From positions 1-64,000 of the forward strand of contig JAEYFP010000066.1 in the NCBI GenBank assembly GCA_023402845.1: a DNA stretch of 64,000 bases, read 5' to 3'. Below, one piece after another: positions 31,612 to 40,874 of this stretch. The notes beneath the pieces were generated by a model. It made no database searches, was not told the DNA's origin, and saw nothing but the letters and a program-made list of their open reading frames with translations. This DNA comes from Bacillota bacterium (GTDB lineage Bacteria > Bacillota > Clostridia > Lachnospirales > Lachnospiraceae). A program made the position numbers and the translations under genes. Position 1 is the first letter of the stretch. The number at the start of each line of letters is the position of its first letter.

Positions 31612-32397
31612 ATGGAATTTGTATTGTATGAGCAGAAGGGTGCGGTAGGTAAGATTACCATCAGTCGTGAAAAGGCGCTGAACGCATTGAATTCGGCAGT
31701 TCTTGAGGAACTGGATCAGACACTTGATGCAGTGGATTTGCAGGAAGTGAGATGCTTGATTCTGACAGGCGCAGGACAGAAGTCTTTCGTAGCCGGTGCG
31801 GATATCGGTGAGATGAGCACGCTGACAAAGGCCGAGGGAGAGACGTTCGGCAAGAAGGGCAACGATGTGTTCCGCAAACTGGAAACATTTCCGATCCCTG
31901 TTATCGCGGCAATCAACGGATTTGCGCTTGGCGGCGGCTGTGAGATTTCCATGAGCTGTGATATCAGGATTTGTTCTGATAATGCCGTATTCGGACAGCC
32001 TGAGGTGGGCCTTGGAATTACACCCGGCTTTGGCGGTACTCAGAGACTTGCGCGTATTGTAGGCGTGGGCATGGCAAAGCAGATGATTTATACGGCGCGC
32101 AACATTAAGGCTGACGAGGCATACAGGATTGGTCTTGTCAATGCGGTATATACGCAGGAAGAATTACTGCCGGCGGCAGAGAAGATGGCGGCAGGTATCG
32201 CAAAGAACGCGCCGATCGCTGTTCGCAACAGTAAGAAGGCAATCAATGATGGACTTCAGGTAGATATGGACGTCGCAATTGTGGTTGAAGAGAAGCTGTT
32301 CGGTAATTGTTTCGAAACAGCAGATCAGAAATACGGAATGGAATTTTTCCTTGATAAAAATAAGGAAAAAGTAAAGGAAGCATTCAAGAACTGCTAA
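31612..32397 (+). CDS. crt: 3-hydroxybutyryl-CoA dehydratase (crotonase)
   Basis: 261 residues. Crotonase fold with the oxyanion-hole segments FVAGADIGEM and GFALGGGCEISM, and the catalytic Glu residues in SMSCDIRICSDNAVFGQPEVG and neighbouring sequence. It dehydrates 3-hydroxybutyryl-CoA to crotonyl-CoA. AAAAAGGAGAAAACGC precedes ATG 31612. Second gene of the butyryl-CoA operon, 51 bp after thlA. Confidence 0.95.
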   Translation: MEFVLYEQKGAVGKITISREKALNALNSAVLEELDQTLDAVDLQEVRCLILTGAGQKSFVAGADIGEMSTLTKAEGETFGKKGNDVFRKLETFPIPVIAAINGFALGGGCEISMSCDIRICSDNAVFGQPEVGLGITPGFGGTQRLARIVGVGMAKQMIYTARNIKADEAYRIGLVNAVYTQEELLPAAEKMAAGIAKNAPIAVRNSKKAINDGLQVDMDVAIVVEEKLFGNCFETADQKYGMEFFLDKNKEKVKEAFKNC

Positions 32398-32466
32398 AAA
32401 AATAATGGCGGCGGCAGAAATGCCGCCGACTATCATGAGGAAAATAAGTCTAAGGAGGACAATAGA

Positions 32467-33306
32467 ATGAAGGTTGGAGTGATCGGTGCAGGAACGATGG
32501 GTTCCGGTATTGCACAGGCATTTGTTATGACAGACGGTTATGAAGTATGTCTTTGTGACATTAAGACGGAGTATGCAGAAGGCGGAAAGGCTAAAATCCA
32601 GAAAAATATGGATTTTCTTGTAAGCAAGGAAAAGATTGCAAAAGAAAAAGCGGATGAAATTATGAGCAGGATTTCGACAGGCTTAAACGGCATCTGCACG
32701 GACTGCGATTTGATCATTGAGGTTGCTCTTGAGAAACTGGAAATCAAGCAGAGCATTTTCAAAGAGCTGATGGGAATTGTAAAGAAGGACTGTATGTTTG
32801 CATCCAATACATCTTCTCTTTCCATTACAAAAATCGGCGAAGGACTTGACCGGCCGATGATTGGTATGCATTTCTTTAATCCTGCAGACAGAATGAAGCT
32901 TGTTGAGGTAATCAAGGGCGAGAACACGCCGCAGGAAATGGTAGATAAGATCAAGGCGATTTCTGTTGAAATCGGAAAGACTCCTGTAGAAGTAAAGGAA
33001 GCTCCCGGTTTTGTTGTAAACAGGATTCTCATTCCGATGATCAACGAAGCAATCGGTGTATTTGCCGCAGGAACAGCATCCGCAGAGGATATTGACATCG
33101 CGATGCAGCTTGGTGCATCTCACCCGATGGGACCTCTTCACTTGGGAGATTTGGTAGGTCTTGATATCTGCCTTGCAATTATGGAAGTACTTTACACGGA
33201 GACAAAGGATGAGAAGTATGCGCCGCAGCCTCTTTTGAAGAAGATGGTAGAGGAGAAGAAACTTGGCAGAAAGACAGGCATCGGTTTCTTTGACTATTCC
33301 AAATAA
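32467..33306 (+). CDS. hbd: 3-hydroxybutyryl-CoA dehydrogenase
   Basis: 279 residues. The N-terminal Rossmann motif GAGTMGSGIA binds NAD(P)H; the catalytic His is in HFFNPADRMKLVEV, with the downstream ETGK-like segment replaced by EIGKTPVEVKEAPGFVVNR. The C-terminal domain dimerises. It reduces acetoacetyl-CoA to 3-hydroxybutyryl-CoA. AAGGAGGACAATAGA is the ribosome site. Third gene of the operon. Confidence 0.96.
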   Translation: MKVGVIGAGTMGSGIAQAFVMTDGYEVCLCDIKTEYAEGGKAKIQKNMDFLVSKEKIAKEKADEIMSRISTGLNGICTDCDLIIEVALEKLEIKQSIFKELMGIVKKDCMFASNTSSLSITKIGEGLDRPMIGMHFFNPADRMKLVEVIKGENTPQEMVDKIKAISVEIGKTPVEVKEAPGFVVNRILIPMINEAIGVFAAGTASAEDIDIAMQLGASHPMGPLHLGDLVGLDICLAIMEVLYTETKDEKYAPQPLLKKMVEEKKLGRKTGIGFFDYSK

Positions 33307-33371
33307 GCGGTATTGCTCTTTAACAGATCTATAACAATAAAACATATCAATTAATACGGAGGAATTAGATC

Positions 33372-34520
33372 ATGGATTTTGCATTAAGTAAAGAACATGA
33401 AATGGCCAGGACTCTTTTCAGGGATTTTGCCCAGAAGGAAGTGAAGCCATTGGCTCAGGAAGTGGATGAGACAGAAGTGTTCCCGAGAGGAACCGTTGAA
33501 AAAATGGCTAAGGCAGGATTTCTTGGAATTCCTGTACCGAAGGAGTACGGCGGACAAGGCTGTGATCCTTTGGCATACGCGATGTGCGTAGAGGAGCTTT
33601 CGAAGGTCTGCGGTACGACAGGCGTTATTGTATCCGCACATACATCGCTTTGCTGCGATCCGATCATGGCTTACGGAACGGAAGAACAGAAGCAGAAATA
33701 TTTGCCGTCTCTTGCAAAGGGTGAGAAAATCGGCGCTTTCGGCTTGACAGAACCGGGTGCCGGAACAGATGCACAAGGACAGCAGACAAAGGCTGTACTT
33801 GACGGTGATGAGTGGGTAGTCAACGGCTCCAAAATTTTTATCACAAACGGTAAAGAAGCCGATGTTTATGTTATTTTTGCCGTAACGGGAACGATTGAAA
33901 AGCGCGGCAAACTTATTAAGGAAATCTCTGCTTTTATTGTAGAAAAGGGCACACCCGGTTTTTCCTTTGGTACAAAGGAAAAGAAGATGGGTATCCGCGG
34001 TTCTTCTACTTATGAACTTATTTTTACGGATTGCAGAATTCCGAAGGGAAATCTTCTTGGAAAAGAAGGAAAGGGCTTCGGTATTGCAATGCATACACTG
34101 GACGGTGGCCGTATCGGTATTGCCGCACAGGCACTCGGTCTTGCTGAAGGCGCTCTTGAGAATACAATTGCATACGTAAAAGAAAGAAAGCAGTTTGGCA
34201 AGCCGATCGGCGCATTCCAGAACACACAGTTCCAGATTGCGGATATGGCTACAAAGGTACAGGCTGCACAGCTTCTTGTATATAAGGCAGCGCTGGCAAA
34301 GGCTACACAGAAGTCTTACTCGCTTGAAGCAGCGATGGCAAAGCTTTATGCCGCAGAGGTTGCGATGGAAGTGACGACAAAGGCTGTTCAGCTTCACGGC
34401 GGTTACGGCTACACGAGAGAGTACGACGTAGAGCGCATGATGCGTGATGCGAAGATCACGGAAATCTACGAGGGCACAAGTGAAGTGCAGAGAATGGTTA
34501 TTTCAGCAAACATCATGTAG
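33372..34520 (+). CDS. bcd: Butyryl-CoA dehydrogenase
   Basis: 382 residues, acyl-CoA dehydrogenase fold. FAD/substrate segments are GLTEPGAGTDAQG and KIFITNG; the catalytic base is Glu367 in IYEGTSEVQR. With the adjacent EtfBA, such enzymes couple exergonic crotonyl-CoA reduction by NADH to ferredoxin reduction (flavin-based electron bifurcation). ACGGAGGAATTAGATC precedes the start. Gene order bcd-etfB-etfA is that of the clostridial complex. Confidence 0.96.
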   Translation: MDFALSKEHEMARTLFRDFAQKEVKPLAQEVDETEVFPRGTVEKMAKAGFLGIPVPKEYGGQGCDPLAYAMCVEELSKVCGTTGVIVSAHTSLCCDPIMAYGTEEQKQKYLPSLAKGEKIGAFGLTEPGAGTDAQGQQTKAVLDGDEWVVNGSKIFITNGKEADVYVIFAVTGTIEKRGKLIKEISAFIVEKGTPGFSFGTKEKKMGIRGSSTYELIFTDCRIPKGNLLGKEGKGFGIAMHTLDGGRIGIAAQALGLAEGALENTIAYVKERKQFGKPIGAFQNTQFQIADMATKVQAAQLLVYKAALAKATQKSYSLEAAMAKLYAAEVAMEVTTKAVQLHGGYGYTREYDVERMMRDAKITEIYEGTSEVQRMVISANIM

Positions 34521-34574
34521 GTTCAGAGGTAAATTTGAAATAGCAAACCAAACTATAAAAGGAGAGATTATACA

Positions 34575-35357
34575 ATGAAAATTGTTGTTTGTATTAAACA
34601 GGTACCTGATACAAAGGGTGGTGTCAAGTTTAATCCAGATGGAACGCTTGACAGAGCCGCTATGCTTACCATCATGAACCCTGATGACAAGGCAGGACTG
34701 GAAGCAGCACTTAGATTAAAGGATCAGTACGGCGCAGAAGTAACTGTTGTTACGATGGGACTTCCAAAAGCAGAGGAAGTGCTTCGTGAGGCTATGGCGA
34801 TGGGCGCTGATAAAGGGGTTCTTGTGACCGATCGTGTTCTCGGCGGTGCAGATACATGGGCAACATCCCAGACGATCGCGGGAGCAATCCGCAATCTGGA
34901 ATATGATTTGATTATCACGGGCCGTCAGGCAATCGATGGTGATACGGCACAGGTTGGACCGCAGATTTCCGAGCATTTGGGAATTCCGGTAATTTCCTAT
35001 GCACAGAATATCAAAATCGAGGGTGACAGTGTTGTCGTAGAGCGTCAGTTTGACGACAGATATCATGTGTTGAAGGCGAAGATGCCGTGCCTGATTACGG
35101 CACTTGCCGAATTAAACGAGCCGCGTTACATGACGCCGGGCGGAATTGTTGATGCGTACAAGTCAGAAATTACCGTTTGGGGCAGAGCGGACTTAAAGGA
35201 TGTGGAAGATTCCAACCTCGGTCTGAAGGGCTCACCGACGCAGATTGCAAAGGCTTCCGATAAGGTAAGAAAGGGCATCGGTGAAAAGGTTGTTCTCGGT
35301 GCTGCGGAGTCAGTGGATTACATTATTGACAAGTTGAAGGTAAAGCATGTGATATAA
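34575..35357 (+). CDS. etfB: Electron transfer flavoprotein, beta subunit
   Basis: 260 residues. It begins MKIVVCIKQVPDTKG and contains FNPDGTLDRAA and GRQAIDGDTAQVGPQI, typical of EtfB of the Bcd complex. It carries the NADH-oxidising, bifurcating flavin together with EtfA. AAAAGGAGAG lies upstream of the ATG. Located 54 bp behind bcd. Confidence 0.96.
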   Translation: MKIVVCIKQVPDTKGGVKFNPDGTLDRAAMLTIMNPDDKAGLEAALRLKDQYGAEVTVVTMGLPKAEEVLREAMAMGADKGVLVTDRVLGGADTWATSQTIAGAIRNLEYDLIITGRQAIDGDTAQVGPQISEHLGIPVISYAQNIKIEGDSVVVERQFDDRYHVLKAKMPCLITALAELNEPRYMTPGGIVDAYKSEITVWGRADLKDVEDSNLGLKGSPTQIAKASDKVRKGIGEKVVLGAAESVDYIIDKLKVKHVI

Positions 35358-35415
35358 GGAAGCAAGGTTTAGATATTGCTTATTGCTGAAAATATAGCGA
35401 GGAAAGGTGAATGAA

Positions 35416-36459
35416 ATGAACTTGGAAGAATATAAAGGCGTATTTGTCTTTGCACAGCAGGTTGACAACAAGTTAAGCGGAATTGCATTGGAGCTTGTTG
35501 GCAAGGGCAAGGATCTTGCAAAGGATCTGGAAACGGAAGTAACGGCAGTATTGATCGGCGATCAGGTGAAGAACCTTGCAGAGGAGCTTGCACAGTATGG
35601 TGCTGACAAGGTCATCGTTGTGGATGATCCGGAATTAAAAGAGTACAGAACGGAGCCTTATACACATGCGCTTGCATCTGTGATTGAAAAATACAAGCCT
35701 GAAATTATGCTGGTAGGCGCAACGGCGATCGGCCGTGACTTAGGTCCGAGGGTATCCGCAAGAATTCATACAGGATTGACGGCGGATTGTACGCAGCTTG
35801 ATATCGGAGATTTTCCGTTAGTTGCGATAGCGGGCAGAGAGCAGCTTCACAATCAGCTTTTGATGACACGTCCCGCATTTGGCGGAAATACGATTGCAAC
35901 GATTGCTTGTCCGAACTTCCGTCCGCAGATGGCAACGGTTCGTCCGGGCGTTATGCAGAAGGCTGCAAAGAATCCGGATGCCAAGGCTGTTGTAGAGGAA
36001 TTTAATCCGGGCTTTGCTCCGAATAACAATTATGTTGAAATTATGGAAATCGTAAAAGCTGTTTCCAACGCTGCCGATATTATGGATGCAAAGGTTCTCG
36101 TATCCGGAGGCCGCGGCGTAGGCTGTACGGAAAATTTCCAGATGCTCAAAGACCTTGCAGACGCGCTCGGCGGCATGGTCAGCTGCTCTCGTGCGGTTGT
36201 GGATGCCGGTTGGAAGCCGAAGGATCTGCAGGTAGGACAGACCGGCAAGACTGTTCGCCCGAACGTATATTTTGCGGTCGGTATTTCCGGTGCAATCCAG
36301 CACTTGGCAGGTATGGAGGAATCCGATATCATCATCGCAATCAATAAGGATGATACCGCTCCGATTTTTGATGTGGCAGACTATGGCATTGTAGGTGACT
36401 TCCATAAAATTGTGCCGATGCTGACAGAGAAGATTAAAGCTGAAATGGCAGCGAAATAA
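35416..36459 (+). CDS. etfA: Electron transfer flavoprotein, alpha subunit
   Basis: 347 residues. The C-terminal FAD-binding domain carries LVSGGRGVG, GQTGKTVRPNVYFAVGISGAIQH and INKDDTAPIFDVADYG. The start is set at ATG 35416, 8 nt after GAGGAAAGG; an in-frame GTG at 35407 overlaps the ribosome site. It completes the Bcd-Etf complex and the operon, which ends at the strong terminator at 36485. Confidence 0.96.
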   Translation: MNLEEYKGVFVFAQQVDNKLSGIALELVGKGKDLAKDLETEVTAVLIGDQVKNLAEELAQYGADKVIVVDDPELKEYRTEPYTHALASVIEKYKPEIMLVGATAIGRDLGPRVSARIHTGLTADCTQLDIGDFPLVAIAGREQLHNQLLMTRPAFGGNTIATIACPNFRPQMATVRPGVMQKAAKNPDAKAVVEEFNPGFAPNNNYVEIMEIVKAVSNAADIMDAKVLVSGGRGVGCTENFQMLKDLADALGGMVSCSRAVVDAGWKPKDLQVGQTGKTVRPNVYFAVGISGAIQHLAGMEESDIIIAINKDDTAPIFDVADYGIVGDFHKIVPMLTEKIKAEMAAK

Positions 36460-36484
36460 GAAATCAGATACCAATGAAATAAAA

Positions 36485-36527
36485 AGAACGGACAGTACAA
36501 TGATTTTGGCTGTCCGTTCTTTTTTTG
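36485..36527 (+). terminator. Intrinsic terminator of the butyryl-CoA operon
   Basis: Stem AGAACGGACAG / CTGTCCGTTCT (11 bp) followed by TTTTTTT. Confidence 0.92.
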
Positions 36528-36639
36528 GTTTTTAAAAAAATACAAAGTCATATGCTCAAATGGATTGCGGGAAGCAGACAATTATGTAATAATAAAGGGG
36601 AAAAAGCGGGTGATGCCGCAGAAAAGAGGAGCATATCAA

Positions 36640-37044
36640 GTGGAAAAGGAAGTCGGATGCTTCAAGGTCTGGAAAAATAAGGACGGAAGAAGAATCATTT
36701 ATTCGAAAGGAAGCGGAGTCGCAAAGGCTCATGAGATAGAGGGGCTTTATGAGACGATAGCGGAGTTTGCAAAGGAGTGGCAGGATGAAAAGGGGTGGGG
36801 TTATATCGCCTTTATTGAAGCACTGCACCAGGTAAGTCCGAAGGGAAGTTCCCGTTATGTGAAGCTTCATGAAACGCTGGCCGGCGACGGCTGCAAATAC
36901 ATTGCCTATATTGAGGGCAACTCTTATGAGGTTTCCGTACAGTCCTCCAAGCATAAACAGATGTCAAATACGCCGGAGACGGAAAACAGATATTTTCCCA
37001 CGGTTGATGAGGGTCTTGCTTGGCTTGAGACAAAAGGAATCTAA
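36640..37044 (+). CDS. Conserved-looking hypothetical protein
   Basis: 134 residues from GTG 36640, which is 7 nt after AGAGGAG; ATGs further upstream lack ribosome sites. No signal peptide or membrane segment is seen. It has alternating strand and helix segments (GCFKVWKNKDGRRIIYS, an amphipathic helix IAEFAKEWQD, then KYIAYIEGNSYEVSV), giving a small alpha/beta appearance. Two cysteines are not in a metal motif. I do not recognise the family. It is flanked by terminators on both sides, so it is expressed alone. Confidence 0.7.
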   Translation: MEKEVGCFKVWKNKDGRRIIYSKGSGVAKAHEIEGLYETIAEFAKEWQDEKGWGYIAFIEALHQVSPKGSSRYVKLHETLAGDGCKYIAYIEGNSYEVSVQSSKHKQMSNTPETENRYFPTVDEGLAWLETKGI

Positions 37045-37088
37045 AAAAATCCTTCCCGATGCACAGAAATGCAGGGGAAGGATTTTTT
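37045..37088. terminator. Intrinsic terminator, probably bidirectional
   Basis: Stem AAAAATCCTTCCC / GGGGAAGGATTTTTT, between the convergent genes ending at 37044 and 37119. A/T tracts on both sides fit use in both directions. Confidence 0.85.
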
Positions 37089-37118
37089 ATTTCATAAAAA
37101 AACGTGTATATTTTCTGT

Positions 37119-38147
37119 TTAAGCTTTCCTTTTCAAAATAAAATGCAGCTCTGAAGAAAACTCGCTTTTATCTAAGGCCAATTGCAGTTCGTCCATAAGA
37201 GGGACGAATTTTTCGGAGAAGAAAGAAGCAAATTCCTGATTGCCGGACTTTGAGAGAGAGACAGTTAAAAAGCGGTATAGATCGTTAATGTCTGAGCCAA
37301 ACCGCCACTCATAAGCTATTTCAAAATCCATCTGCTCCGCCAGATAACGGACCGATTCGTTGGAAAACAGATGGGTATGCGTGCCGCCGGTATGTCGGTT
37401 GTAGCATTGCTGATTGGCTGCCTCGAAAGCACAGCTGAAGGAAAACATAGGGACTGAAGCATATAGATACCGGATGCTTTTGTTGTCTCTGATTGCATCC
37501 AGATTTTCCTTCAAATTAATCAAATGTTCCAATACGCCGATGGCTGAGACGATGCCGGCGTCTGTTTTCTTGATATAATCAATTGAGTCATGCAGGCCCA
37601 CATGCTTGAGAATTGTTTCGCCGGCCATTGCATTGCCGTAGTCGACCTGATTTTTGGAAATCTCCACGCCGTCAGCCTGCATACCGAGCTTTTTTGCCGC
37701 AGCAACAAAATAACCGCAGCCAGCACCGATATCAAGCAGTTTCAAATCGGAAAGCTGCTCCTGTTCCATACAGGATTTTAAAAATTCTGCCTTCGGAAGA
37801 TAGATCGCAGTAAGACGGCGGTCATATTCCTCCCGGTCCTTGGCACTGTAGTTTCTGGAATAGTCATCTTCAATATAGACCTTGCTTGCGAAGTCGTCGG
37901 TATCCTCGAATTCACCGTTTAAATGTCCGCATCGGGCACATGGAATGTAGCCGATACCATGGCTTGTAAAAAGCGGTGCGCCGAGCTTTTCTCCGCAGAT
38001 TTTACAATGGGAGCGCTTTGGCTGCGCCGAAAAAATTTTTGCCATGTCGTCCGCCATTTTAAGCATCCCATCATTATTCTCAAAAAAATTTGCTTTTAAT
38101 TTATTCAGATCGCCAAATGGCTTCCCATAGTTCTTTTTACTACTCAT
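37119..38147 (-). CDS. Class I SAM-dependent methyltransferase with N-terminal zinc ribbon
   Basis: 342 residues. Residues ~48-76 hold CKICGEK...CARCGH, a four-Cys zinc site. The SAM-binding fold starts at LLDIGAGCGYFVAAA (~motif I), followed by GVEISKNQVDYGN and IVSAIGVLEHLINL. The acceptor is unknown; related proteins modify small molecules or sugars. It is downstream of ptb-buk and the C-GCAxxG-C-C gene on the same strand and probably co-transcribed. Confidence 0.84.
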   Translation of the reverse strand: MSSKKNYGKPFGDLNKLKANFFENNDGMLKMADDMAKIFSAQPKRSHCKICGEKLGAPLFTSHGIGYIPCARCGHLNGEFEDTDDFASKVYIEDDYSRNYSAKDREEYDRRLTAIYLPKAEFLKSCMEQEQLSDLKLLDIGAGCGYFVAAAKKLGMQADGVEISKNQVDYGNAMAGETILKHVGLHDSIDYIKKTDAGIVSAIGVLEHLINLKENLDAIRDNKSIRYLYASVPMFSFSCAFEAANQQCYNRHTGGTHTHLFSNESVRYLAEQMDFEIAYEWRFGSDINDLYRFLTVSLSKSGNQEFASFFSEKFVPLMDELQLALDKSEFSSELHFILKRKA

Positions 38148-38165
38148 TTGATATCTCCCTTGAGG

Positions 38166-38582
38166 TCAGTTTGCCTGCAGTGCCAACACTTCCTCTGCGA
38201 TTTTTGCGGCATCCTCAATACAGCCGTCACAGGATCGCAAAACGCTGCCGGTTTCGATTCCCTTTAAGACTTTGCAGATGGTCGTTCCGTTTTTCTCCTG
38301 AAACTTATCAATGATGGCCGAAGAAAGCCGATAAGTCTCAGCCTTTGTGACGGGGTTGTCGAGGGCGCCGCTGCTGTTTTTAAAGCCGGCGACCATGACA
38401 GCACCGGAAATGGCACCGCAGGTACATTCCATGCCGCCCATGCCGAGTCCAAAGCCTTCCCCTGCCTTGAACATGATCGTCTCGTCAACTCCGACATCTT
38501 TGCAGAAAGCGCAGGCGACAGCCTGACAGCAGTTATATTTTTTTTTATGATTATCAAGTGCCTGTTGTACTCTGTCGCTCAT
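38166..38582 (-). CDS. C-GCAxxG-C-C family (redox) protein
   Basis: 138 residues. The family's cysteine pattern is present: NCCQAVACAFC, CTCGAISGA and CDGCIEDA. These small proteins are thought to bind a metal or take part in redox chemistry; none of that is proven by this sequence. The start at MSDRVQQALDNHKK matches the family, about 8 nt after GGGAA; a longer in-frame start at 38612 is less likely. It lies 33 bp behind buk. Confidence 0.85.
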   Translation of the reverse strand: MSDRVQQALDNHKKKYNCCQAVACAFCKDVGVDETIMFKAGEGFGLGMGGMECTCGAISGAVMVAGFKNSSGALDNPVTKAETYRLSSAIIDKFQEKNGTTICKVLKGIETGSVLRSCDGCIEDAAKIAEEVLALQAN

Positions 38583-38615
38583 CAATACATTCCCATGCTT
38601 TCCTAAAATCAAAAG

Positions 38616-39683
38616 TTAATAGATCAGTGCTTTTTCCTCACCGTTCATAACACGTAAACCACCCTGTGCGAGGGCAAGCAGCTCGTCCTCACCCGGATAT
38701 ACGGTAAAAGGCGCAACCCATTCCGTTCTTGCTTTGAGCCCGGCAACGACGGCCTTGTCGTATGCGATGCCGCCGGTGACGATGATCTGATCCACATTTC
38801 CATCCAGCACACAAGCCATTGCACCGATATTCTTAGATACTTGAAGAACGAATGCATCCCTGATTTCCTTCGCATTTTCATCCCCGTCATTTACCATTTT
38901 CTCGACATCACGCATATCATTCGTACCAAGGTAGGCATTGAAGCCTCCGTTGCCGACAATTTTTCCGTAGACTTCTTTCTCTGAATAATTGCCGGAGAAG
39001 CACATTTTAACCAATGCGCCGGAAGGAACGCCGCCGGCTCTCTCCGGTGAAAAAGCACCGTCACCGTCAAGCGCGTTGAAAATATCAATTACCTTTCCGT
39101 TTTTATGAGGTCCTACCGAAACACCGCCGCCCATATGTACGACGATCAGATTCAAATCTTCGTATGCCCGGCCAATTTCCTTGGCATAACGCTTTGCAAC
39201 CGCCTTCTGATTGAGTGCATGGAAAATGCTGACACGGGGCAGCTCGGGAACTCCCGAATATCTGGCAATCGGTATCAGTTCATCTACAACAGTGGGATCT
39301 ACAATATAAGACGGAGCATTGATGGAATCTGCAATTTCTCTTGCAAGAATGCCTCCGAGGTTAGATGCATGCTGTCCCTGCACACCAATTTTTAAATCTG
39401 CAATCAGGGCATCCGTAACCGCATACGTACCTCCCGGAATCGGCTTCAGCATACCGCCACGGCCGATAACGACATTAAGTGAGCCGATATCAAAGTTTTT
39501 CTCTTTTAATAAATGAAGGATAATATCTTTTCTGAAATCCTTCTGCGCTACGATGGAATCATATTTTGCGATTTCCTCCGTAGGATGTCTGAGAGTCTCT
39601 TCGAACAGTAATTGTTCGTCCTCAAACACACCGATTTTCGTAGACGTGGAACCTGGGTTGATAATTAAACTCTTGATTGGCAT
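38616..39683 (-). CDS. buk: Butyrate kinase
   Basis: 355 residues, acetokinase/ASKHA fold. It begins KSLIINPGSTSTKIGVF (phosphate loop) and has VIGRGGMLKPIPGG, VHMGGGVSVGPHKNGK and VTGGIAYD. It converts butyryl phosphate and ADP to butyrate and ATP, the energy-yielding end of the pathway. It follows ptb by 63 bp on the minus strand. AAAAAGGAGAAACT is the ribosome site. Confidence 0.96.
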   Translation of the reverse strand: MPIKSLIINPGSTSTKIGVFEDEQLLFEETLRHPTEEIAKYDSIVAQKDFRKDIILHLLKEKNFDIGSLNVVIGRGGMLKPIPGGTYAVTDALIADLKIGVQGQHASNLGGILAREIADSINAPSYIVDPTVVDELIPIARYSGVPELPRVSIFHALNQKAVAKRYAKEIGRAYEDLNLIVVHMGGGVSVGPHKNGKVIDIFNALDGDGAFSPERAGGVPSGALVKMCFSGNYSEKEVYGKIVGNGGFNAYLGTNDMRDVEKMVNDGDENAKEIRDAFVLQVSKNIGAMACVLDGNVDQIIVTGGIAYDKAVVAGLKARTEWVAPFTVYPGEDELLALAQGGLRVMNGEEKALIY

Positions 39684-39746
39684 TGTAGTTTCTCCTTTTT
39701 GTGGATTTATGTTTTTTTCTGCTGCAATTGTGTCTGTTAATGGTTT

Positions 39747-40667
39747 TTATTGGTTTTTGGACAGTTCTTCTGCCACGATGGCAGCGAGCGCAATCGAATT
39801 GACCTTCGTCTCAAACGTATCGGAGCGGGAGGTCAGGATGACAGGAGCCTTCGTACCTGTCAAAATACAGCCGTTCTTTACCTTTGCAAGGCGGACAATC
39901 GCTTTGTATACGAGGTTGCCCGCATGGATATCCGGAAACAGAAGGATATCTGCATCACCGACGATCTTGCGGTCAAGTGCTCCCTTATGCTTTGCGGCCT
40001 CGGGATCGATTGCGAGATCAAGGGAAAGCGGTCCGTCCACGATGCAGCCGGTAATTTCACCTGCTTCGTTCATCTTTGTAAGCTGATCGGCCTCAACCGT
40101 AACTGGCATTTTGGGGTTGACAACTTCTACGGCTGCAAGAGGAGCAACCTTCGGACACGGAATACCGCACGCCTTGGCAACATCCTTCGTGTAGTTAATG
40201 ATCGCAACCTTGTCCTCCAGAGTCGGATACGGCATAAAGGCAACATCCGTTAAAAACAGAAGCCGGTCGATGCCCTCAATTTCAAATACACATACGTGGG
40301 ACAACGGATTTCCTGTACGGAGTCCGACTTCTTTATTCAGCACACTCTTTAAAAACATTTTGCTGTCAGTCAGGCCCTTCATGTACATGTCAGCCTTGCC
40401 GTCGTGTACGAGCTTGACCGCAGTCAGGGCCGCCTGCTCCATGTCCTTTTCGTCAATAATCTCATAGCCAGTCAAGTCTATGCTTAAGGAAGCTGCAATG
40501 CTTCGGATTTCTGTCTCATCACCCACAAGGATCGCATCCGCAATGCCGCGTGCTTTCGCTTCGCTGACAGCCTCGAGAATGGGGGCATCCTGCGCCGCTG
40601 CAACAGCAACTTTCTTTTTGCTGCACTCGGACAGCTTCTTAAGTAAATCGTCAAATGTTCTTGTCAT
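39747..40667 (-). CDS. ptb: Phosphate butyryltransferase
   Basis: 306 residues, phosphate acetyl/butyryltransferase family. It contains LFLTDVAFMPYPTLEDK, VDGPLSLDLAIDPEAAKHKG and LFPDIHAGNLVYKAI, signatures of Ptb. It converts butyryl-CoA and phosphate to butyryl phosphate. The start is ATG 40667, 7 nt after AGAGGT; an in-frame GTG at 40676 overlaps it. First gene of the ptb-buk unit. Its presence implies butyrate release by kinase, as in Coprococcus-like species, though a CoA-transferase elsewhere cannot be excluded. Confidence 0.96.
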   Translation of the reverse strand: MTRTFDDLLKKLSECSKKKVAVAAAQDAPILEAVSEAKARGIADAILVGDETEIRSIAASLSIDLTGYEIIDEKDMEQAALTAVKLVHDGKADMYMKGLTDSKMFLKSVLNKEVGLRTGNPLSHVCVFEIEGIDRLLFLTDVAFMPYPTLEDKVAIINYTKDVAKACGIPCPKVAPLAAVEVVNPKMPVTVEADQLTKMNEAGEITGCIVDGPLSLDLAIDPEAAKHKGALDRKIVGDADILLFPDIHAGNLVYKAIVRLAKVKNGCILTGTKAPVILTSRSDTFETKVNSIALAAIVAEELSKNQ

Positions 40668-40789
40668 CTTACGCACCTCTGATATTGTTATAAATTTTTC
40701 CCAAAACGGAATTCGTTAAAATAATAACACTTTTTAATAGGAAAATCAATTATAACTGCATTATTTACTGATTTTTAACAGAAAGGGAG

Positions 40790-40818
40790 TTGAATCCCTG
40801 TTTTAATTCTGTTACAAT
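40790..40818 (+). promoter_or_regulatory. Promoter of secA-prfB
   Basis: TTGAAT (40790-40795), 17-bp spacer, TACAAT (40813-40818), 56 bp before the start. Confidence 0.7.
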
Positions 40819-40874
40819 ACAATTTGAGCTTTTTATAGTGGGAATCTTTCTATTTGAAAACAGGAGCGAAAAAA

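Noticed and set aside
33384..34397. Long minus-strand frame (337 codons) inside bcd
   Set aside because: Cys/Leu/Arg-rich shadow of bcd with no ribosome site.
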